The notes under the pieces were generated by a model that saw nothing but the letters and a program-made list of their open reading frames with translations, was not told the origin of the DNA and did not search any database. The translations under genes and the position numbers were made by a program. A stretch of 64,000 bases of DNA, from the NCBI GenBank assembly GCA_039105265.1, contig JAPFFF010000038.1, forward strand, positions 744,001 to 808,000, read 5' to 3'. Source of the stretch: Tritrichomonas musculus (lineage: Eukaryota > Parabasalia > Tritrichomonadida > Tritrichomonadidae). How positions within the stretch are numbered: the first letter of the stretch is position 1; each line of letters starts with the position of its first letter. Positions 37,432 through 47,525 of the stretch are shown here, one piece after another.

Positions 37432-38372
37432 TTGTGAATTTTTCAGCATACCATTTTTTTAAAAAAGGAATTTCACTAAAACTAATGATTTCATTCTGAT
37501 ACGATCTATTTGATTTCGAACTTTGAATTTATTCCATTTTGAATTTTTTATTAGCATTAAATAAAGTTCCATGATTGCAAATCAAATCAATGTAATCTCA
37601 GTGATGACATCCTAATTATTTTTTAAAAGTTTCTGTCAGAGGTGACATCATTAATGAAAAAAAAAAAAACATTTTAAAGTTTCATATGTATTTTCAATAA
37701 TTTATTATTTGCTTCTTTATTTTCAGTTTCATCTATATCCATCTCAGCTGAAGCTGGGTTTTCTTGAAGAATACAATCATAATTCTTTAAGAAGTGCTTC
37801 GATTATCATTAATTTCATCTTTTATTATGAGTTCCAATGTATTCTTCATAAGTTTCATTTTAAGGAATATGGTGATTGGCATTCTTTATATATTAAATTG
37901 TTGGCAAAACAACACTAGTAATTTGGATATTTACAGTTGGATCATTCTTTATATTCATTTGTATCTCTACACAATCCTTTACATATCTGATCACACATTT
38001 TCTCACTTGCCAAGATTATTATTTAGTGCATATGGTTTTTTGCATCTATTGCAACCGTAAATATTACTATAACTGTCACCACAATTTGTTTTATTATTTA
38101 GTTTAAATAATAAATCAAAAACATTTTTAACTAATAAATAGCCGAAAAGGAAAGATGTGCCTATATAATGTTATTTTAAAAAAAATGTTTTTTGTTTAGT
38201 AATCATTATTTAAGTTCATAAAAGTCACTTATTTGATTGATATTTGGCAAAATATCATTAGCTTACTTTCTAACGATAGAGAATGATTTACTCAAACTAA
38301 TGAGTATTTAAAGAAGGTAACAGATCAAGGAGTTCCTGAGAAAAAGTGTTGCAAAAACTATTACAAAAAAAT
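37432..38372. other. AT-rich intergenic DNA
   Basis: Two overlapping plus-strand frames of 69 and 88 codons at 37709-38060 have low-complexity content (Phe/Ile/Leu/His/Tyr) and no recognisable domain; I treat them as chance. Nothing else seen. Confidence 0.5.
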
Positions 38373-38445
38373 GCCTCCGACGGGACTCGAACCCGCGACA
38401 CTCGGATTAAAAGTCCGATGCTCTAGCCGACTGAGCTACGAAGGC
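38373..38445 (-). tRNA. tRNA-Lys (anticodon UUU)
   Basis: 73 nt, no intron. Acceptor stem GCCTTCG/CGGAGGC (one wobble), D arm GCTC...GAGC, anticodon stem TCGGA/TCCGA with loop CTTTTAA, T arm GCGGG-TTCGAGT-CCCGT. A and B boxes are good. CCA is not encoded, as usual in eukaryotes. Confidence 0.97.
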
Positions 38446-38849
38446 CTGTGTATATTCAATTTAATTCAAATACATCATTACTAGAAAACGATTTTATTTT
38501 TTTATAAAAATGAATTGCTATTGTGTTTTTGTATTCATTTTTAACTTTTTACCAATCACCATTTGCTGCACGATGCAATGTGATTCGCCTCAAAACCTTC
38601 TTCTCCTATTTCTGTCTAAAAGTTCGACGCATTTGCTCTTTTTATACGTCTAGGTCTTCCCTCTCCAATTAATATTCATAGTTATTTAGATTGATCTGAA
38701 ATTGGTACATGGATATGTGGCTCAGATAATTAATTTTTCAATACATCAAGCGATTTGTATTAATATATGGTCTTATATTTCTCAAAAAATATTAATATTT
38801 GTATCAATTTTTTGAAAAAAAAATAATCATTTAAAATTATAAAAATACC

Positions 38850-39180
38850 GGCAAAAAAAGACGGGATTGTGAAAGTTGTTGTTACATGTCCTGCCAAATT
38901 TAATACAATTCAAAGAAAAGTATTAATGAATGCAATGGAAACAGCTGGATTTTCAAGTAGTTCAATTTTTTTTACTACGATTTCATATATGCAAGATTCA
39001 AATTCTGATTGTCACTATAATAATTTCTTGGTTTGCGATTTCGGTGGTGGAACTTTAGATTTATCCCTACTAGATATTTCACCAAAATCATTTACTATCA
39101 AAAATTTAACAGGAAACAGATATCTAGGTGGAAGAGATTTTGATAATGCAATTTTTGAATGGTCAAATAAGACCTTTGAG
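38850..39180 (+). pseudogene. Hsp70 remnant (part of the ATPase domain)
   Basis: About 105 codons read KDGIVKVVVTCPAKFNTIQR, a diverged stretch in place of the NEPTAA segment, then VCDFGGGTLDLSLLDI and GNRYLGGRDFDNAIFEW. This is the middle of the Hsp70 ATPase domain, with the second phosphate loop. Start and end are missing, and the typical NEPTAAA helix has changed. It is joined at its 3' edge to an inverted kinase fragment. Confidence 0.75.
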
Positions 39181-39189
39181 AGAAATATA

Positions 39190-39780
39190 AGTCGAAGGTC
39201 TTTTTTGACAAGCATCTTTTGATAATTGATCGAGACAATTTGTTTTTGGTAATGTAGCCGTTTCAAAACATTCTGTTGGATTGTATTTAGGCATTTGGCC
39301 TTTTGTGACAATGAAATACATTTCAACACCAAACGAATAAAGATTAACTTTTTCTTTGTACTGGCTTTCGTAATTGAAGAATTCTGGTGCCATGTAAGCT
39401 ATTGTTCCAACTTCATGTGTCATTGAAGTGAAAGTTGATAAATCCAATTGTTTTTTCAAGATAATAAGAATGTTTGCCATCTTTAAATCTCTATGAATGA
39501 TTATGTTTCATTAGATAACTCCAACAAGTTCATGATTTTGAAGTTGATTAATAGCTTTATACAAATTGTATTTACAATATTCTAATAAAATAGCTGGATT
39601 TGTTTTACCATCTCCAAAAAAGAATGCATATGCTTTAATTATGTTCAAATTCCATATAAAGTCTCTTAAAAACATCAAAGATTAATTCAACATCTTTTTC
39701 ATCTTCTTCTTCGTTCCAGAATGATTCATTCTTTTCTTGATCGTGCGAATCAACAATGATGGGGTATTTCCTTATTACAG
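39190..39780 (-). pseudogene. Protein kinase remnant (TKL/Sel1-type trichomonad kinase)
   Basis: Minus-strand pieces read PAILLEYCKYNLYKAINQL, two stops, then IIIHRDLKMANILI (catalytic loop) and HEVGTIAYMAPEFFN, YSFGVEMYFIVTKGQMP (activation segment and C lobe). The N lobe is only partly visible and there are stops and shifts, so it is dead. The combination resembles the large trichomonad kinase families, often fused to Sel1 or ankyrin repeats. Confidence 0.7.
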
Positions 39781-39831
39781 CATTTTTCAGTATTTTTAAA
39801 CAATTTTTTAAAAAAAATCCACCTTGAAATT

Positions 39832-39832
39832 A

Positions 39833-39870
<38 letters not shown>
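39832..39870 (+). repeat. Long poly(A) run
   Basis: About 40 consecutive A residues in the plus strand, 15 bp beyond the end of the subtilisin gene. On the gene's strand it is a T run just after the stop. It may be a simple repeat or the tail of an old retrocopy; the dead Hsp70/kinase pieces next to it show no other sign of retroposition. Confidence 0.8.
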
Positions 39871-39874
<4 letters not shown>

Positions 39875-39885
39875 TTTTTTTATTG

Positions 39886-42800
39886 TTAGAATAATAAAGG
39901 AGAGCGAAGTGGTTCGGAGCTTGAAAGGTTCTCCGACTTCATTGACATTTTGGCATATCCACTCTTTGACTTAACACAAAGGACAACTATTACGATAATT
40001 GATACTATAATAGCAACTCCTAGAGCGCAAGCCACAATGAATAGAATCAGCAGCATCTTTGAACGTTTCTTCTTTCCATTAGAGTCTTCAGAATCATTAC
40101 TTGGCTGTGGATTTTGTGTTGGTTCACTTGTTGGTTCTTTAGTTGGCTCACTTGTTGGCTCTTTAGTTGGTTCTTTAGTTGGCTCACTTGTTGGTTCTTT
40201 AGTTGGTTCTTTAGTTGGCTCACTTGTTGGCTCTTTAGTTGGTTCTTTAGTTGGCTCACTTGTTGGTTCTTTAGTTGGTTCTTTAGTTGGCTCACTTGTT
40301 GGTTCTTTAGTTGGTTCTTTAGTTGGCTCACTTGTTGGCTCTTTAGTTGGTTCTTTAGTTGGTTCACTTGTTGGTTCTTTAGTTGGCTCTATAGTCGGAG
40401 CTTGAACGTCAGAAGTGTTTACCATGATGTGGTACTGGTGCTTTATGTCGCTGTTTGCGAAGATCATCACGCAGAGCTCAGGTGTCTTTTTACCGACGTG
40501 ATCAGAGATGTTTACTGTCTTTGCAAATTCTTCGTAGATTACGAAGTTCTCGACAGATTCGTACTGGTGTGGCGTCAAGTGGCAAGTCTGGCTCAACCAG
40601 AGCTGTGCATTTGTTGCTACGTAGTAGTCTGCGTAGAAAGTGAGAGTATCGAGTAGTTTGTCGCTTGTGAACTGGACACGATAAAGTGTGCGAGGCTCGA
40701 GTTCAACATCGATCTTCTCATTAAGCTTTCCTTGAATAACTTTTGCCTGGCAGACTGGACCGATCTCATCCGACTTGCACTTGCAGTAACCAGGATGACT
40801 CTCGTCAGCTTCTTTACAAGGTGATTCAGTAGAATCGACAAACTCGATGTACTTGTTGTCAATGTCTCCTGTTGCGACAACTGAGAAGTTTTGCTTCATT
40901 GTTTCAGCATCCTTCAGCTTCGAGTCGAGGAACTTGTTTCCAAACACGTGCACTGTGTAAGTTCCAACCTTCAACTCATTCTTGCGGATGATGACTTTTT
41001 CATTTGTAGAGAAGTGCTGAGTGTCGCCGTCATTTAAATGGTCGCCCTTAAATATTTCACCATCTGGCGAGACAACAACGAGATCTAGATCACGAGTGAG
41101 AGGAATTGGAGAGCTCATTTCGAGCATCACGTCGAGATAAGACATTGTGATTTGAAGTTCGACCTTGGCAGACTTCACGTCGATCTTTGCAGTGACATGC
41201 CCGTTCTCATTGACAGAAGGAAGGGTTGGTTGACGTGGAATTTGGACACCGAAATCGTTCTCAAGTGGAAGAACAGAAGATAAATCAACAACACCATGTC
41301 CGAGGAATGTTTCCGGTGTCTTCTCGCCCTTTGGATGTCGTGCTGAGTTGATCAAAAGTGCTCTAAGTGTTGCTCCATCTAACTCAGTCTTCTCAATCCA
41401 TTTTCCAGACTTGAAGTACTGTGAAATCAGTGTTGCACCGCCAGCAACTATAGGTGTTGACATTGAGGTTCCATACTTGAATACAAGGCCACAGCCATCG
41501 TTGATATCTTTACATATAAATGAGCTGTTTGCAAGGTAAGACTTGGCACTGATGATGTTTTCACCTGGAGCTGAAACGTCTGGCTTCATGATGCCTTTGT
41601 TACCTGGACCAACTGAAGAAACTGAAAGTTTCTTGATTTCGTTGACTTCAGTTGGATTTCCATTCATTCTTACCCTCATCTTTGATCCACTCTTCAAGAG
41701 CTTCTCAACACCTGCAACGTCATCTGTGATGAAACGTCCCTTCGATAAAGGAGCCTGACAAAAACTAACGAAGTTCGAAATTGCCTCAAAGTTTTCTCCG
41801 TAAAAAAGAGCAATATAAGGACCATTCATTTGCTCGCAAGCAATTGTGTCATTGCCACCTTCATCTTCGGTCTTGTAGTTAACTGCAACAAAGTCAGATT
41901 GGTTGTCCGGTGTTCCGAGGAAATCGGAAGTGAACTCGAAGTCTTTCAAGTCGGTTGCAAAATTGCCAAAGATGAGAATCGAATCATCAGTGTCACTCTG
42001 GATTGAGAATTCTTGTTGGTTCTTCAAGAGAGGATTAGAAGCGGCTCCAACACAAAGAACATTCTTAGAACCACTTGGATCGATAACACTGAATGTTCCA
42101 GAAATAGCATAGTTTCCTGCAGCAAAGATGAAAATGCTGTGTGGATTCTTTAAGGCAAGAGTACCATACTTGTAGTTCAACTCGTCAACATACTTAGCGC
42201 TGTCACCCCAGCTGTTGCTCGATACACGTGATCCATGTGAATTCATAACATCTTCAAGCTCTTGTGCTGTCAAGTTGTCGTAGAGACCGGCATAGATAAG
42301 CTTCGCATCTGGAGCTGTACCATCAAAAAGTTGACTGATTGAATGGCTTGGATCACTAACAATACTCTTGCCTGCTAGTGTTCCTGCTGTGTGCGTGCCG
42401 TGCTCCTCTTGGTTAAGGTTCTTCAGCCAGGCATCCATGTCTTCGTCCCACTTGTAATAAAGAAACTTCCTGTGATTTGGCATGTCTTTGTTGAACTCAA
42501 TTTGAACTTTGTCGTCACGAAACATCGGGTGTCTGAAATCTATCGGTGAGTCTTCTATCGTTATCACTTCACTTTCTCCAGTCAGGCCATGTTTGTGAAC
42601 ATACCTGTCGAATATAATAAGCTTGGAATAGTCGTCCCTGCGAAACTGTTGCAAGTTTTTCTGAACATAACCGATATTGATGTGGTTTTGTAACGCTGGT
42701 TTTGAATAAGTTGTTACTTTTTTGACACCTGAGATTCCTGAGAGTACTTGGGCAACTTTTTGCTTCATAGCATTGAATTCTTTATCGTTAAGGCCATTGC

Positions 42801-43320
42801 CATTGACCTTGATGATATATGTATCATCACCATTTCGTCTAGTGATTGTATAAAGTGGGCTGTCAGCTGGAAGATTGTAGTTTGGAGCAACAGTGACAGA
42901 AAAACTGTCGATATCTTTAATTGGATGGATGATTTCTAATTTATCCATGGGTTCTAATAATTTGATGTAAGCATGCGGTAATATATTTTCCAATTGATTT
43001 GGCGTCAAATATAAAACAAATGTGTTTTTGATAATTTCATCATCAGGTCTAATATTAACATATTTTTGTAAAATGTGAAGATCATCGTCGATAGGATGGA
43101 TATAATACCATTGACTTTCTTGTTTTGACTTTAAAAATCGTTTGGCTGAATTAGGGGAAGTTTTTGAAGTTTCAGTATTGAGTTGAGGACCAGAAAGGGT
43201 AAATTGCCTTTTAGGTCCTGTGGAAAAGCTGAATGAGGCTGGTCGTTGGTCAGCATAAGCGTTCTTCTCGTTGGAAGAAAGAGAAGAGTAGCAAATTGTA
43301 AAAAGAAGAGATAAAAGCAT
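39886..43320 (-). CDS. Membrane-anchored subtilisin-like serine protease (S8)
   Basis: 1144 residues. Signal peptide 1-16; propeptide-like region to about 235. Catalytic triad: Asp257 (TIEDSPID), His307 (EEHGTHTAGT), Ser near 619 (YGTSMSTPIVAGG), with oxyanion Asn in FAAGNY near 404. A protease-associated-type insertion lies between His and Ser. Strand-rich C-terminal domains follow, then a CKCKSDEIGPVCQ EGF-like bit. A stalk of about 24 PTSEP/PTKEP motifs (36-bp DNA unit, 40105-40400) precedes one membrane helix near 1087-1115 and a short cytoplasmic tail. It resembles Trichomonas SUB1, a surface protease. The gene is much richer in GC than its surroundings and intact. Confidence 0.95.
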   Translation of the reverse strand: MLLSLLFTICYSSLSSNEKNAYADQRPASFSFSTGPKRQFTLSGPQLNTETSKTSPNSAKRFLKSKQESQWYYIHPIDDDLHILQKYVNIRPDDEIIKNTFVLYLTPNQLENILPHAYIKLLEPMDKLEIIHPIKDIDSFSVTVAPNYNLPADSPLYTITRRNGDDTYIIKVNGNGLNDKEFNAMKQKVAQVLSGISGVKKVTTYSKPALQNHINIGYVQKNLQQFRRDDYSKLIIFDRYVHKHGLTGESEVITIEDSPIDFRHPMFRDDKVQIEFNKDMPNHRKFLYYKWDEDMDAWLKNLNQEEHGTHTAGTLAGKSIVSDPSHSISQLFDGTAPDAKLIYAGLYDNLTAQELEDVMNSHGSRVSSNSWGDSAKYVDELNYKYGTLALKNPHSIFIFAAGNYAISGTFSVIDPSGSKNVLCVGAASNPLLKNQQEFSIQSDTDDSILIFGNFATDLKDFEFTSDFLGTPDNQSDFVAVNYKTEDEGGNDTIACEQMNGPYIALFYGENFEAISNFVSFCQAPLSKGRFITDDVAGVEKLLKSGSKMRVRMNGNPTEVNEIKKLSVSSVGPGNKGIMKPDVSAPGENIISAKSYLANSSFICKDINDGCGLVFKYGTSMSTPIVAGGATLISQYFKSGKWIEKTELDGATLRALLINSARHPKGEKTPETFLGHGVVDLSSVLPLENDFGVQIPRQPTLPSVNENGHVTAKIDVKSAKVELQITMSYLDVMLEMSSPIPLTRDLDLVVVSPDGEIFKGDHLNDGDTQHFSTNEKVIIRKNELKVGTYTVHVFGNKFLDSKLKDAETMKQNFSVVATGDIDNKYIEFVDSTESPCKEADESHPGYCKCKSDEIGPVCQAKVIQGKLNEKIDVELEPRTLYRVQFTSDKLLDTLTFYADYYVATNAQLWLSQTCHLTPHQYESVENFVIYEEFAKTVNISDHVGKKTPELCVMIFANSDIKHQYHIMVNTSDVQAPTIEPTKEPTSEPTKEPTKEPTSEPTKEPTKEPTSEPTKEPTKEPTSEPTKEPTKEPTSEPTKEPTKEPTSEPTKEPTKEPTSEPTKEPTSEPTQNPQPSNDSEDSNGKKKRSKMLLILFIVACALGVAIIVSIIVIVVLCVKSKSGYAKMSMKSENLSSSEPLRSPLLF
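40105..40400 (+). repeat. 36-bp tandem repeat coding for the protease stalk
   Basis: About eight units of TTGGTTCTTTAGTTGGCTCA-type 36-bp sequence, nearly identical, so recently expanded or homogenised. On the minus strand it encodes PTSEPTKEPTKE, Pro/Thr-rich and likely extended or glycosylated. All three plus-strand and several minus-strand frames stay open through it, which makes false genes here. Confidence 0.9.
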
Positions 43321-43493
43321 TTACTTTAATCACAAAAAAATTAATTGAGATATAGGTATTTCAACGATTAAATTTCTCAGAAAATTCTCATATTTTATAT
43401 AATTGAATATATTTTATCCACTCTATTAATTCTTTATATAATTGTAATAAAATTATCATAATTTATATACAAAAAATTAATTATAAATATTGG
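43321..43493. other. Short intergenic DNA before the subtilisin gene
   Basis: Upstream of the protease start. TTTTATCCACTCTAT at 43412-43426 recurs inverted at 43940-43954, inside the adjacent inverted-repeat element, hinting at overlapping insertions. Confidence 0.45.
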
Positions 43494-44602
43494 TATATTT
43501 ATTTTCCCAAAATGTCTATCAGGAGTCGAGATTTCCCTTTTTAAAATTTACAAACTCTGTTTAAACAAATTTTCCTAGAGGAATGTCAACCCAAATTCTA
43601 CTCGATAAATTTTTTTTGAAAATGATAATATAAGATTTAAATGATGCATATTAAAACTTTTCCTCTTGAGCAAACGAAAACTTCTATACAGTTTTTAGTT
43701 TTCATTCAAATCATCATTTTTGACTCAATATTTTCAATTCAAAAAGTAGATGTATTCAAATTTGATATATTGAAAAATGAATACTCTTTCATTTTTGATA
43801 AGTTCAAGATTGAATACCATTTCAATTTGAGAGAATCTTTATTGAATAGCTTTTCAATTTGAGAGAGATTAATTGAATGTTCTTTCAATTTGAGAAGAAT
43901 AAATAAGTCTTATTTATAACTTGAAAAAAACTTATTTTTATAGAGTGGATAAAATAAAATATGATTAATATCACAGCTATTTGAAAACTAGACGTTTTTT
44001 TACCTAAAAACTATTAATTTTTATTATACAAACTAAATAATTGAATTTCAAAGATCATAAATACATTCTTCTTTTTTATATAAATCTTTTATAATTGGGC
44101 TTATCTTATTTTCTACCTTCACTTTTTGAGAGCTTTTTTTGGTTGATATGCCTCTATTATTTAATTATAAAAATCGAAAATTCGAGTACCAATTTGTAGT
44201 ATTTTTCAGAATTTTCGATTTTTATAATTAAATAATAGTTAAGAAGTATGTATGAAATATAATAACTTACTCAATAGAAATATGTGTTTATCAACAATTT
44301 TAAAAATACACTCTTTGTATGTTAAAATTCACTAATTATAATTTCTTTATATTTTTACAGCGAAGAATTCAAATTAAATAAAAATTGAATTATCTTATTT
44401 TAAACAATACGATTCACTTTTTTTTCATTATTTAACGACATTTTATTAATTTCTTAATTTTTAATCTAAAATGTGTTTATTTAATCTATCATTTTTCTCT
44501 TTGTTTATATGGAAAATGTTTTTGATTATTTCAAACAAAGCTTCAGAAATTTAAAAAGGGCACTCTCGACTCCTGATAGATAATTTTCTAAAATAAGATA
44601 TA
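43494..44602. mobile_element. Non-autonomous DNA transposon candidate with ~56-bp terminal inverted repeats
   Basis: Ends 43494-43549 and 44547-44602 are imperfect inverted copies with a perfect 16-bp core (TCTATCAGGAGTCGAG) and a CCCTTTTTAAA block. No transposase is inside. The interior holds a 30-bp perfect hairpin (44154-44183 with 44209-44238) and three copies of a TTTCAATTTGAGA motif near 43820-43900. No target duplication is clear. It lies between two host genes. Confidence 0.65.
44154..44238. repeat. Perfect 30-bp hairpin
   Basis: CTATTATTTAATTATAAAAA followed by TCGAAAATTC at 44154-44183 recurs exactly inverted at 44209-44238 around a 25-bp loop. Perfect arms in otherwise drifting DNA suggest a young miniature element inserted into the larger one. 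Confidence 0.85.
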
Positions 44603-45002
44603 ATTTATATATAAAATGACTTATAGATTATTTTTAATTAAATGTTTTTTTTTTTCATTCATATGAAAAAAATTTCTATCGTTGGACTACCTATTATGAG
44701 TAGACCTTCTAATGGTAACCTAAAAAAATGGACCCGACCAATTTTTTTCGGGTAGGGTAATTACCCACCATTCAAGTGAAGTGTTTAAGTACCCGATTAA
44801 TCATTTAATTTATAATAATAAATAATAAATATTAATCTTTTTCATTAATCATATATTCCTTTGGATAACTTAATTAAATGATATTTCTTCAGATTATCAT
44901 TTTATTACCGATTATTTTTTTTTTCAATGATTAAGAAAAATTGAATATGCATTTAATTTTGTGAGAGAAAAATTTTCACGCATCCACCATATACCTAAAA
45001 CA
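44603..45002. other. Intergenic DNA before the acetyltransferase-like gene
   Basis: AT-rich. A fold-back CCCGACC / GGGTAGGG with TACCC echoes lies near 44730-44790. No gene and no sure promoter seen. Confidence 0.4.
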
Positions 45003-46277
45003 ATGATTAGGCAATTATCCAAAGAAATTACATGTTTTGAAAAAATGTTCTTGGGATTAGATGAAAGATGCCAATTTGCTGTTGAAGTTAGTAAGCCAGA
45101 TCTCATACCAAAAATTATTCGAAATTTTCAAAACCATATTCTTGGATTTCATCTCAAAGTAGAAGATTCAAAAATGATATATCATGAAAATCCCATTGAA
45201 ATATATCCGATTCCAAAAAGTGTAAAGAACGTGAGAGATGCATGCAATTTTGTTAATTCAATTAGATTTGATATTAATAAAACTTTATCAGTGATTGCTG
45301 CCAATGACAATACAGTTGCAATATCAGCGCATCATATGATTTGTGATGGTGGATTAATTGTTGAGGCCTTTGATAAACTTTTGTTAGACGAACCATGTAA
45401 ATTAATATCCAAAATTCCACTCACTGTATGCGACATGTTCTCAAATGAACTCAAAAATTTAAGCAAAGATGAAATAATAAAAGCCAACCATTCATTAGAC
45501 AATATTACAAAAATAAAGTGGAGTAAGAATTATGAAGAATTAAAAAAACAGCCAGGCATTCAATCAATTTGCAGACACATTGAAGACGAAAGTCCTGCCA
45601 CAGATTTCCAATTTTACAAATCAAAGATGAATCTAACAGATTCTTACATGACAAGCTATTTACTTGCCATTATGAGTTTAAATGGCCAAATTGATTCAAA
45701 TTATGGAATAAATATTCCAATTAATTTAAGACAATTTATACCCAAAAATGAGAGAAATTTTTCCAATACACAAAATTCTTCATTTATTATTGCAAATGCA
45801 CTCAATGTTGATCCAAAAGTTACGATACGCCAGCTTGCCAAACTTCTTCGTCAAGATCTGCTATCAAAGATTAACAAAGTAACACCATTAGCTATTTATC
45901 AATGCCTTCTTGATGTCTCACTGTCATTTAATCACAAGTTCTGTGCATATCCAGAGATGTCGAATATTGGCCAATTCAAATCTGACTATTTCAATAATGA
46001 CTTGATTGACGATTTGTGGGTTCAATCGTCTTCAACGCATCCTGCTGAAGATTGCATCTTCATAATTGCTTTTTCGAAAATGAAGATTGGAAAAAATATT
46101 CTCTGCTCGAGATTGAGACAGCCATGCTCTGTTCTTAATGACACTGATGCAAATATAATGATGAAATCATTTTTGCATATGATGAAAGAAGTCCCTCCAG
46201 ATGTGTCTATTCAGAGTGCTTATGATGATTTGCGAAGTTTCCAGAAAAATATTTTAAAAAATAATAAACATATTTAG
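45003..46277 (+). CDS. Condensation-type acyltransferase, alcohol acetyltransferase-like
   Basis: 424 residues from the ATG at 45003, the first ATG of the frame; upstream the frame is open to 44961 only from GTG. The active-site motif HHMICDGG (HHxxxDG) lies near residue 105-112, and a second family block, INIPINLRQFIP, near 241-252. The start (RQLSKEITCFEKMF) and two-lobe layout match CoA-dependent acyltransferases of the AATase/wax-synthase/condensation superfamily. It would move an acyl group from a CoA thioester to an alcohol or amine; the substrate cannot be told. Single-domain, no carrier-protein neighbours, intact. Confidence 0.75.
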   Translation: MIRQLSKEITCFEKMFLGLDERCQFAVEVSKPDLIPKIIRNFQNHILGFHLKVEDSKMIYHENPIEIYPIPKSVKNVRDACNFVNSIRFDINKTLSVIAANDNTVAISAHHMICDGGLIVEAFDKLLLDEPCKLISKIPLTVCDMFSNELKNLSKDEIIKANHSLDNITKIKWSKNYEELKKQPGIQSICRHIEDESPATDFQFYKSKMNLTDSYMTSYLLAIMSLNGQIDSNYGINIPINLRQFIPKNERNFSNTQNSSFIIANALNVDPKVTIRQLAKLLRQDLLSKINKVTPLAIYQCLLDVSLSFNHKFCAYPEMSNIGQFKSDYFNNDLIDDLWVQSSSTHPAEDCIFIIAFSKMKIGKNILCSRLRQPCSVLNDTDANIMMKSFLHMMKEVPPDVSIQSAYDDLRSFQKNILKNNKHI

Positions 46278-46428
46278 TCTATTGGAATTGTATATGTATG
46301 AACAAATATTGATTAATACATAATATATTTAATAGATATCATAAGATATAAAAAATTTAAAAATTGAATTCTTTTCAATTTTGAATGCATTATCATTTTG
46401 TTATAATATTTGAAATTTCAACAACAAA

Positions 46429-47238
46429 ATGAGCGAAACAAGCGATAAAGAGATTAAAATAAAGAAATTGCCGACATATAAATTTAAACAACAAGAGATC
46501 AAAATTGAAAAATCTAACAAATTAATATATGGTATTGCATATATACCTATAAAAGATCAAAAACGTTTCCCACTTGCGATATTTTCACATGGCCTTGGCG
46601 ATTCATATATTTCGAATTATTCTTATATTGAACAATTGGCAACTCATGGAATTGCCACATATAGTTTTGATTTTCGTGGCGGTGGTGGAGATAAAAGCAA
46701 CGGAAAAACAACAGAAATGTCAGTTATGACTGAAGCCTCTGATTTGGAAGATGTTTTAAATGAATCACAAAAATGGGATTTTGTTGATACAAGCCATATT
46801 GTTCTTTTAGGTCATAGCCAAGGAGCTCTTGTTAGTTCTATTATAGCAGCGAAACATCCAAGCGAAATATCAGGTGTCGTTTTATTATCTCCAGCATTTT
46901 CATTGACCGATTTACTTCACAAAAAGTTCCACACAATATATGAAGTTCCTCAAAATTTTTACTTTTTATATATTGATGCAGGAATTCCTTATGCACAAGA
47001 TATCTGGAATTATGATCCATATAAAGAAATAGGCAAATATGATAAAAAAGTTCTTCTTATTCATGGTAATGCTGATGATCTCGTCCCAATATCATATTCA
47101 GAACGTGCATTAAATGTCTATAAAGATGCTAAATTAGCAGTAATTGATGGAGCAGGCCATGAATTCAAAGGAAACGAGTTGGAAAAGGCAAACATTGATA
47201 TTCTTGATTATTTATGCGAAATTGGTTCAATCAATTGA
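46429..47238 (+). CDS. Alpha/beta hydrolase (S33/serine aminopeptidase-like)
   Basis: 269 residues. Oxyanion motif FSHGLGDS near 52-59, nucleophile elbow GHSQGA near 126-131, acid HGNADDLVP near 213-221 and catalytic His in GAGHEF near 243. FDFRGGGGDKSNG follows the second strand. This is a standard hydrolase_4 domain for esters, lipids or peptides. No signal peptide, so likely cytosolic. It is 151 bp downstream of the acyltransferase on the same strand; a shared ester pathway is possible but not shown. Confidence 0.88.
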   Translation: MSETSDKEIKIKKLPTYKFKQQEIKIEKSNKLIYGIAYIPIKDQKRFPLAIFSHGLGDSYISNYSYIEQLATHGIATYSFDFRGGGGDKSNGKTTEMSVMTEASDLEDVLNESQKWDFVDTSHIVLLGHSQGALVSSIIAAKHPSEISGVVLLSPAFSLTDLLHKKFHTIYEVPQNFYFLYIDAGIPYAQDIWNYDPYKEIGKYDKKVLLIHGNADDLVPISYSERALNVYKDAKLAVIDGAGHEFKGNELEKANIDILDYLCEIGSIN

Positions 47239-47518
47239 TTCATAAAATGTATTGATTTTTAATAAAGGATATTGTTTTTGTATTTCATGTTTATTTTTTT
47301 TTAAGAAGTTGTGGTTAGTTTCATATGATATTAAAATCAAAATTATTTTAAAAAAATGCGCCCATTGTGATGTTTTTATATATAAAATATAATAAATAAA
47401 ATATTAATGTGCTCATTATCAATTCATTTTTGTCAAAAAGTAATATGTAAAATTGATATTTAAGTGTAGCCCTAGTAATTCTCTCTATAAAAAGAATTTT
47501 ACAATTTTCTCCATTGAG
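47239..47518. other. Short intergenic DNA
   Basis: AT-rich spacer between the hydrolase and Sel1 genes. No further feature. Confidence 0.5.
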
Positions 47519-47525
47519 TCATTAC
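47519..47525 (+). promoter_or_regulatory. Initiator-like element of the Sel1 gene
   Basis: TCATTAC immediately precedes the ATG at 47526 and fits the TCAYTW Inr. It favours that ATG over the upstream TTG of the same frame. Confidence 0.45.

Noticed and set aside
37709-38060. 69- and 88-codon plus-strand frames
   Set aside because: Hydrophobic low-complexity content in AT-rich DNA with no domain or promoter.
40114-40656. Open plus-strand frames rich in Cys/Trp/Phe or Val/Gly/Ser/Leu opposite the protease stalk
   Set aside because: They arise from the 36-bp tandem repeat, which has no stops in several frames.
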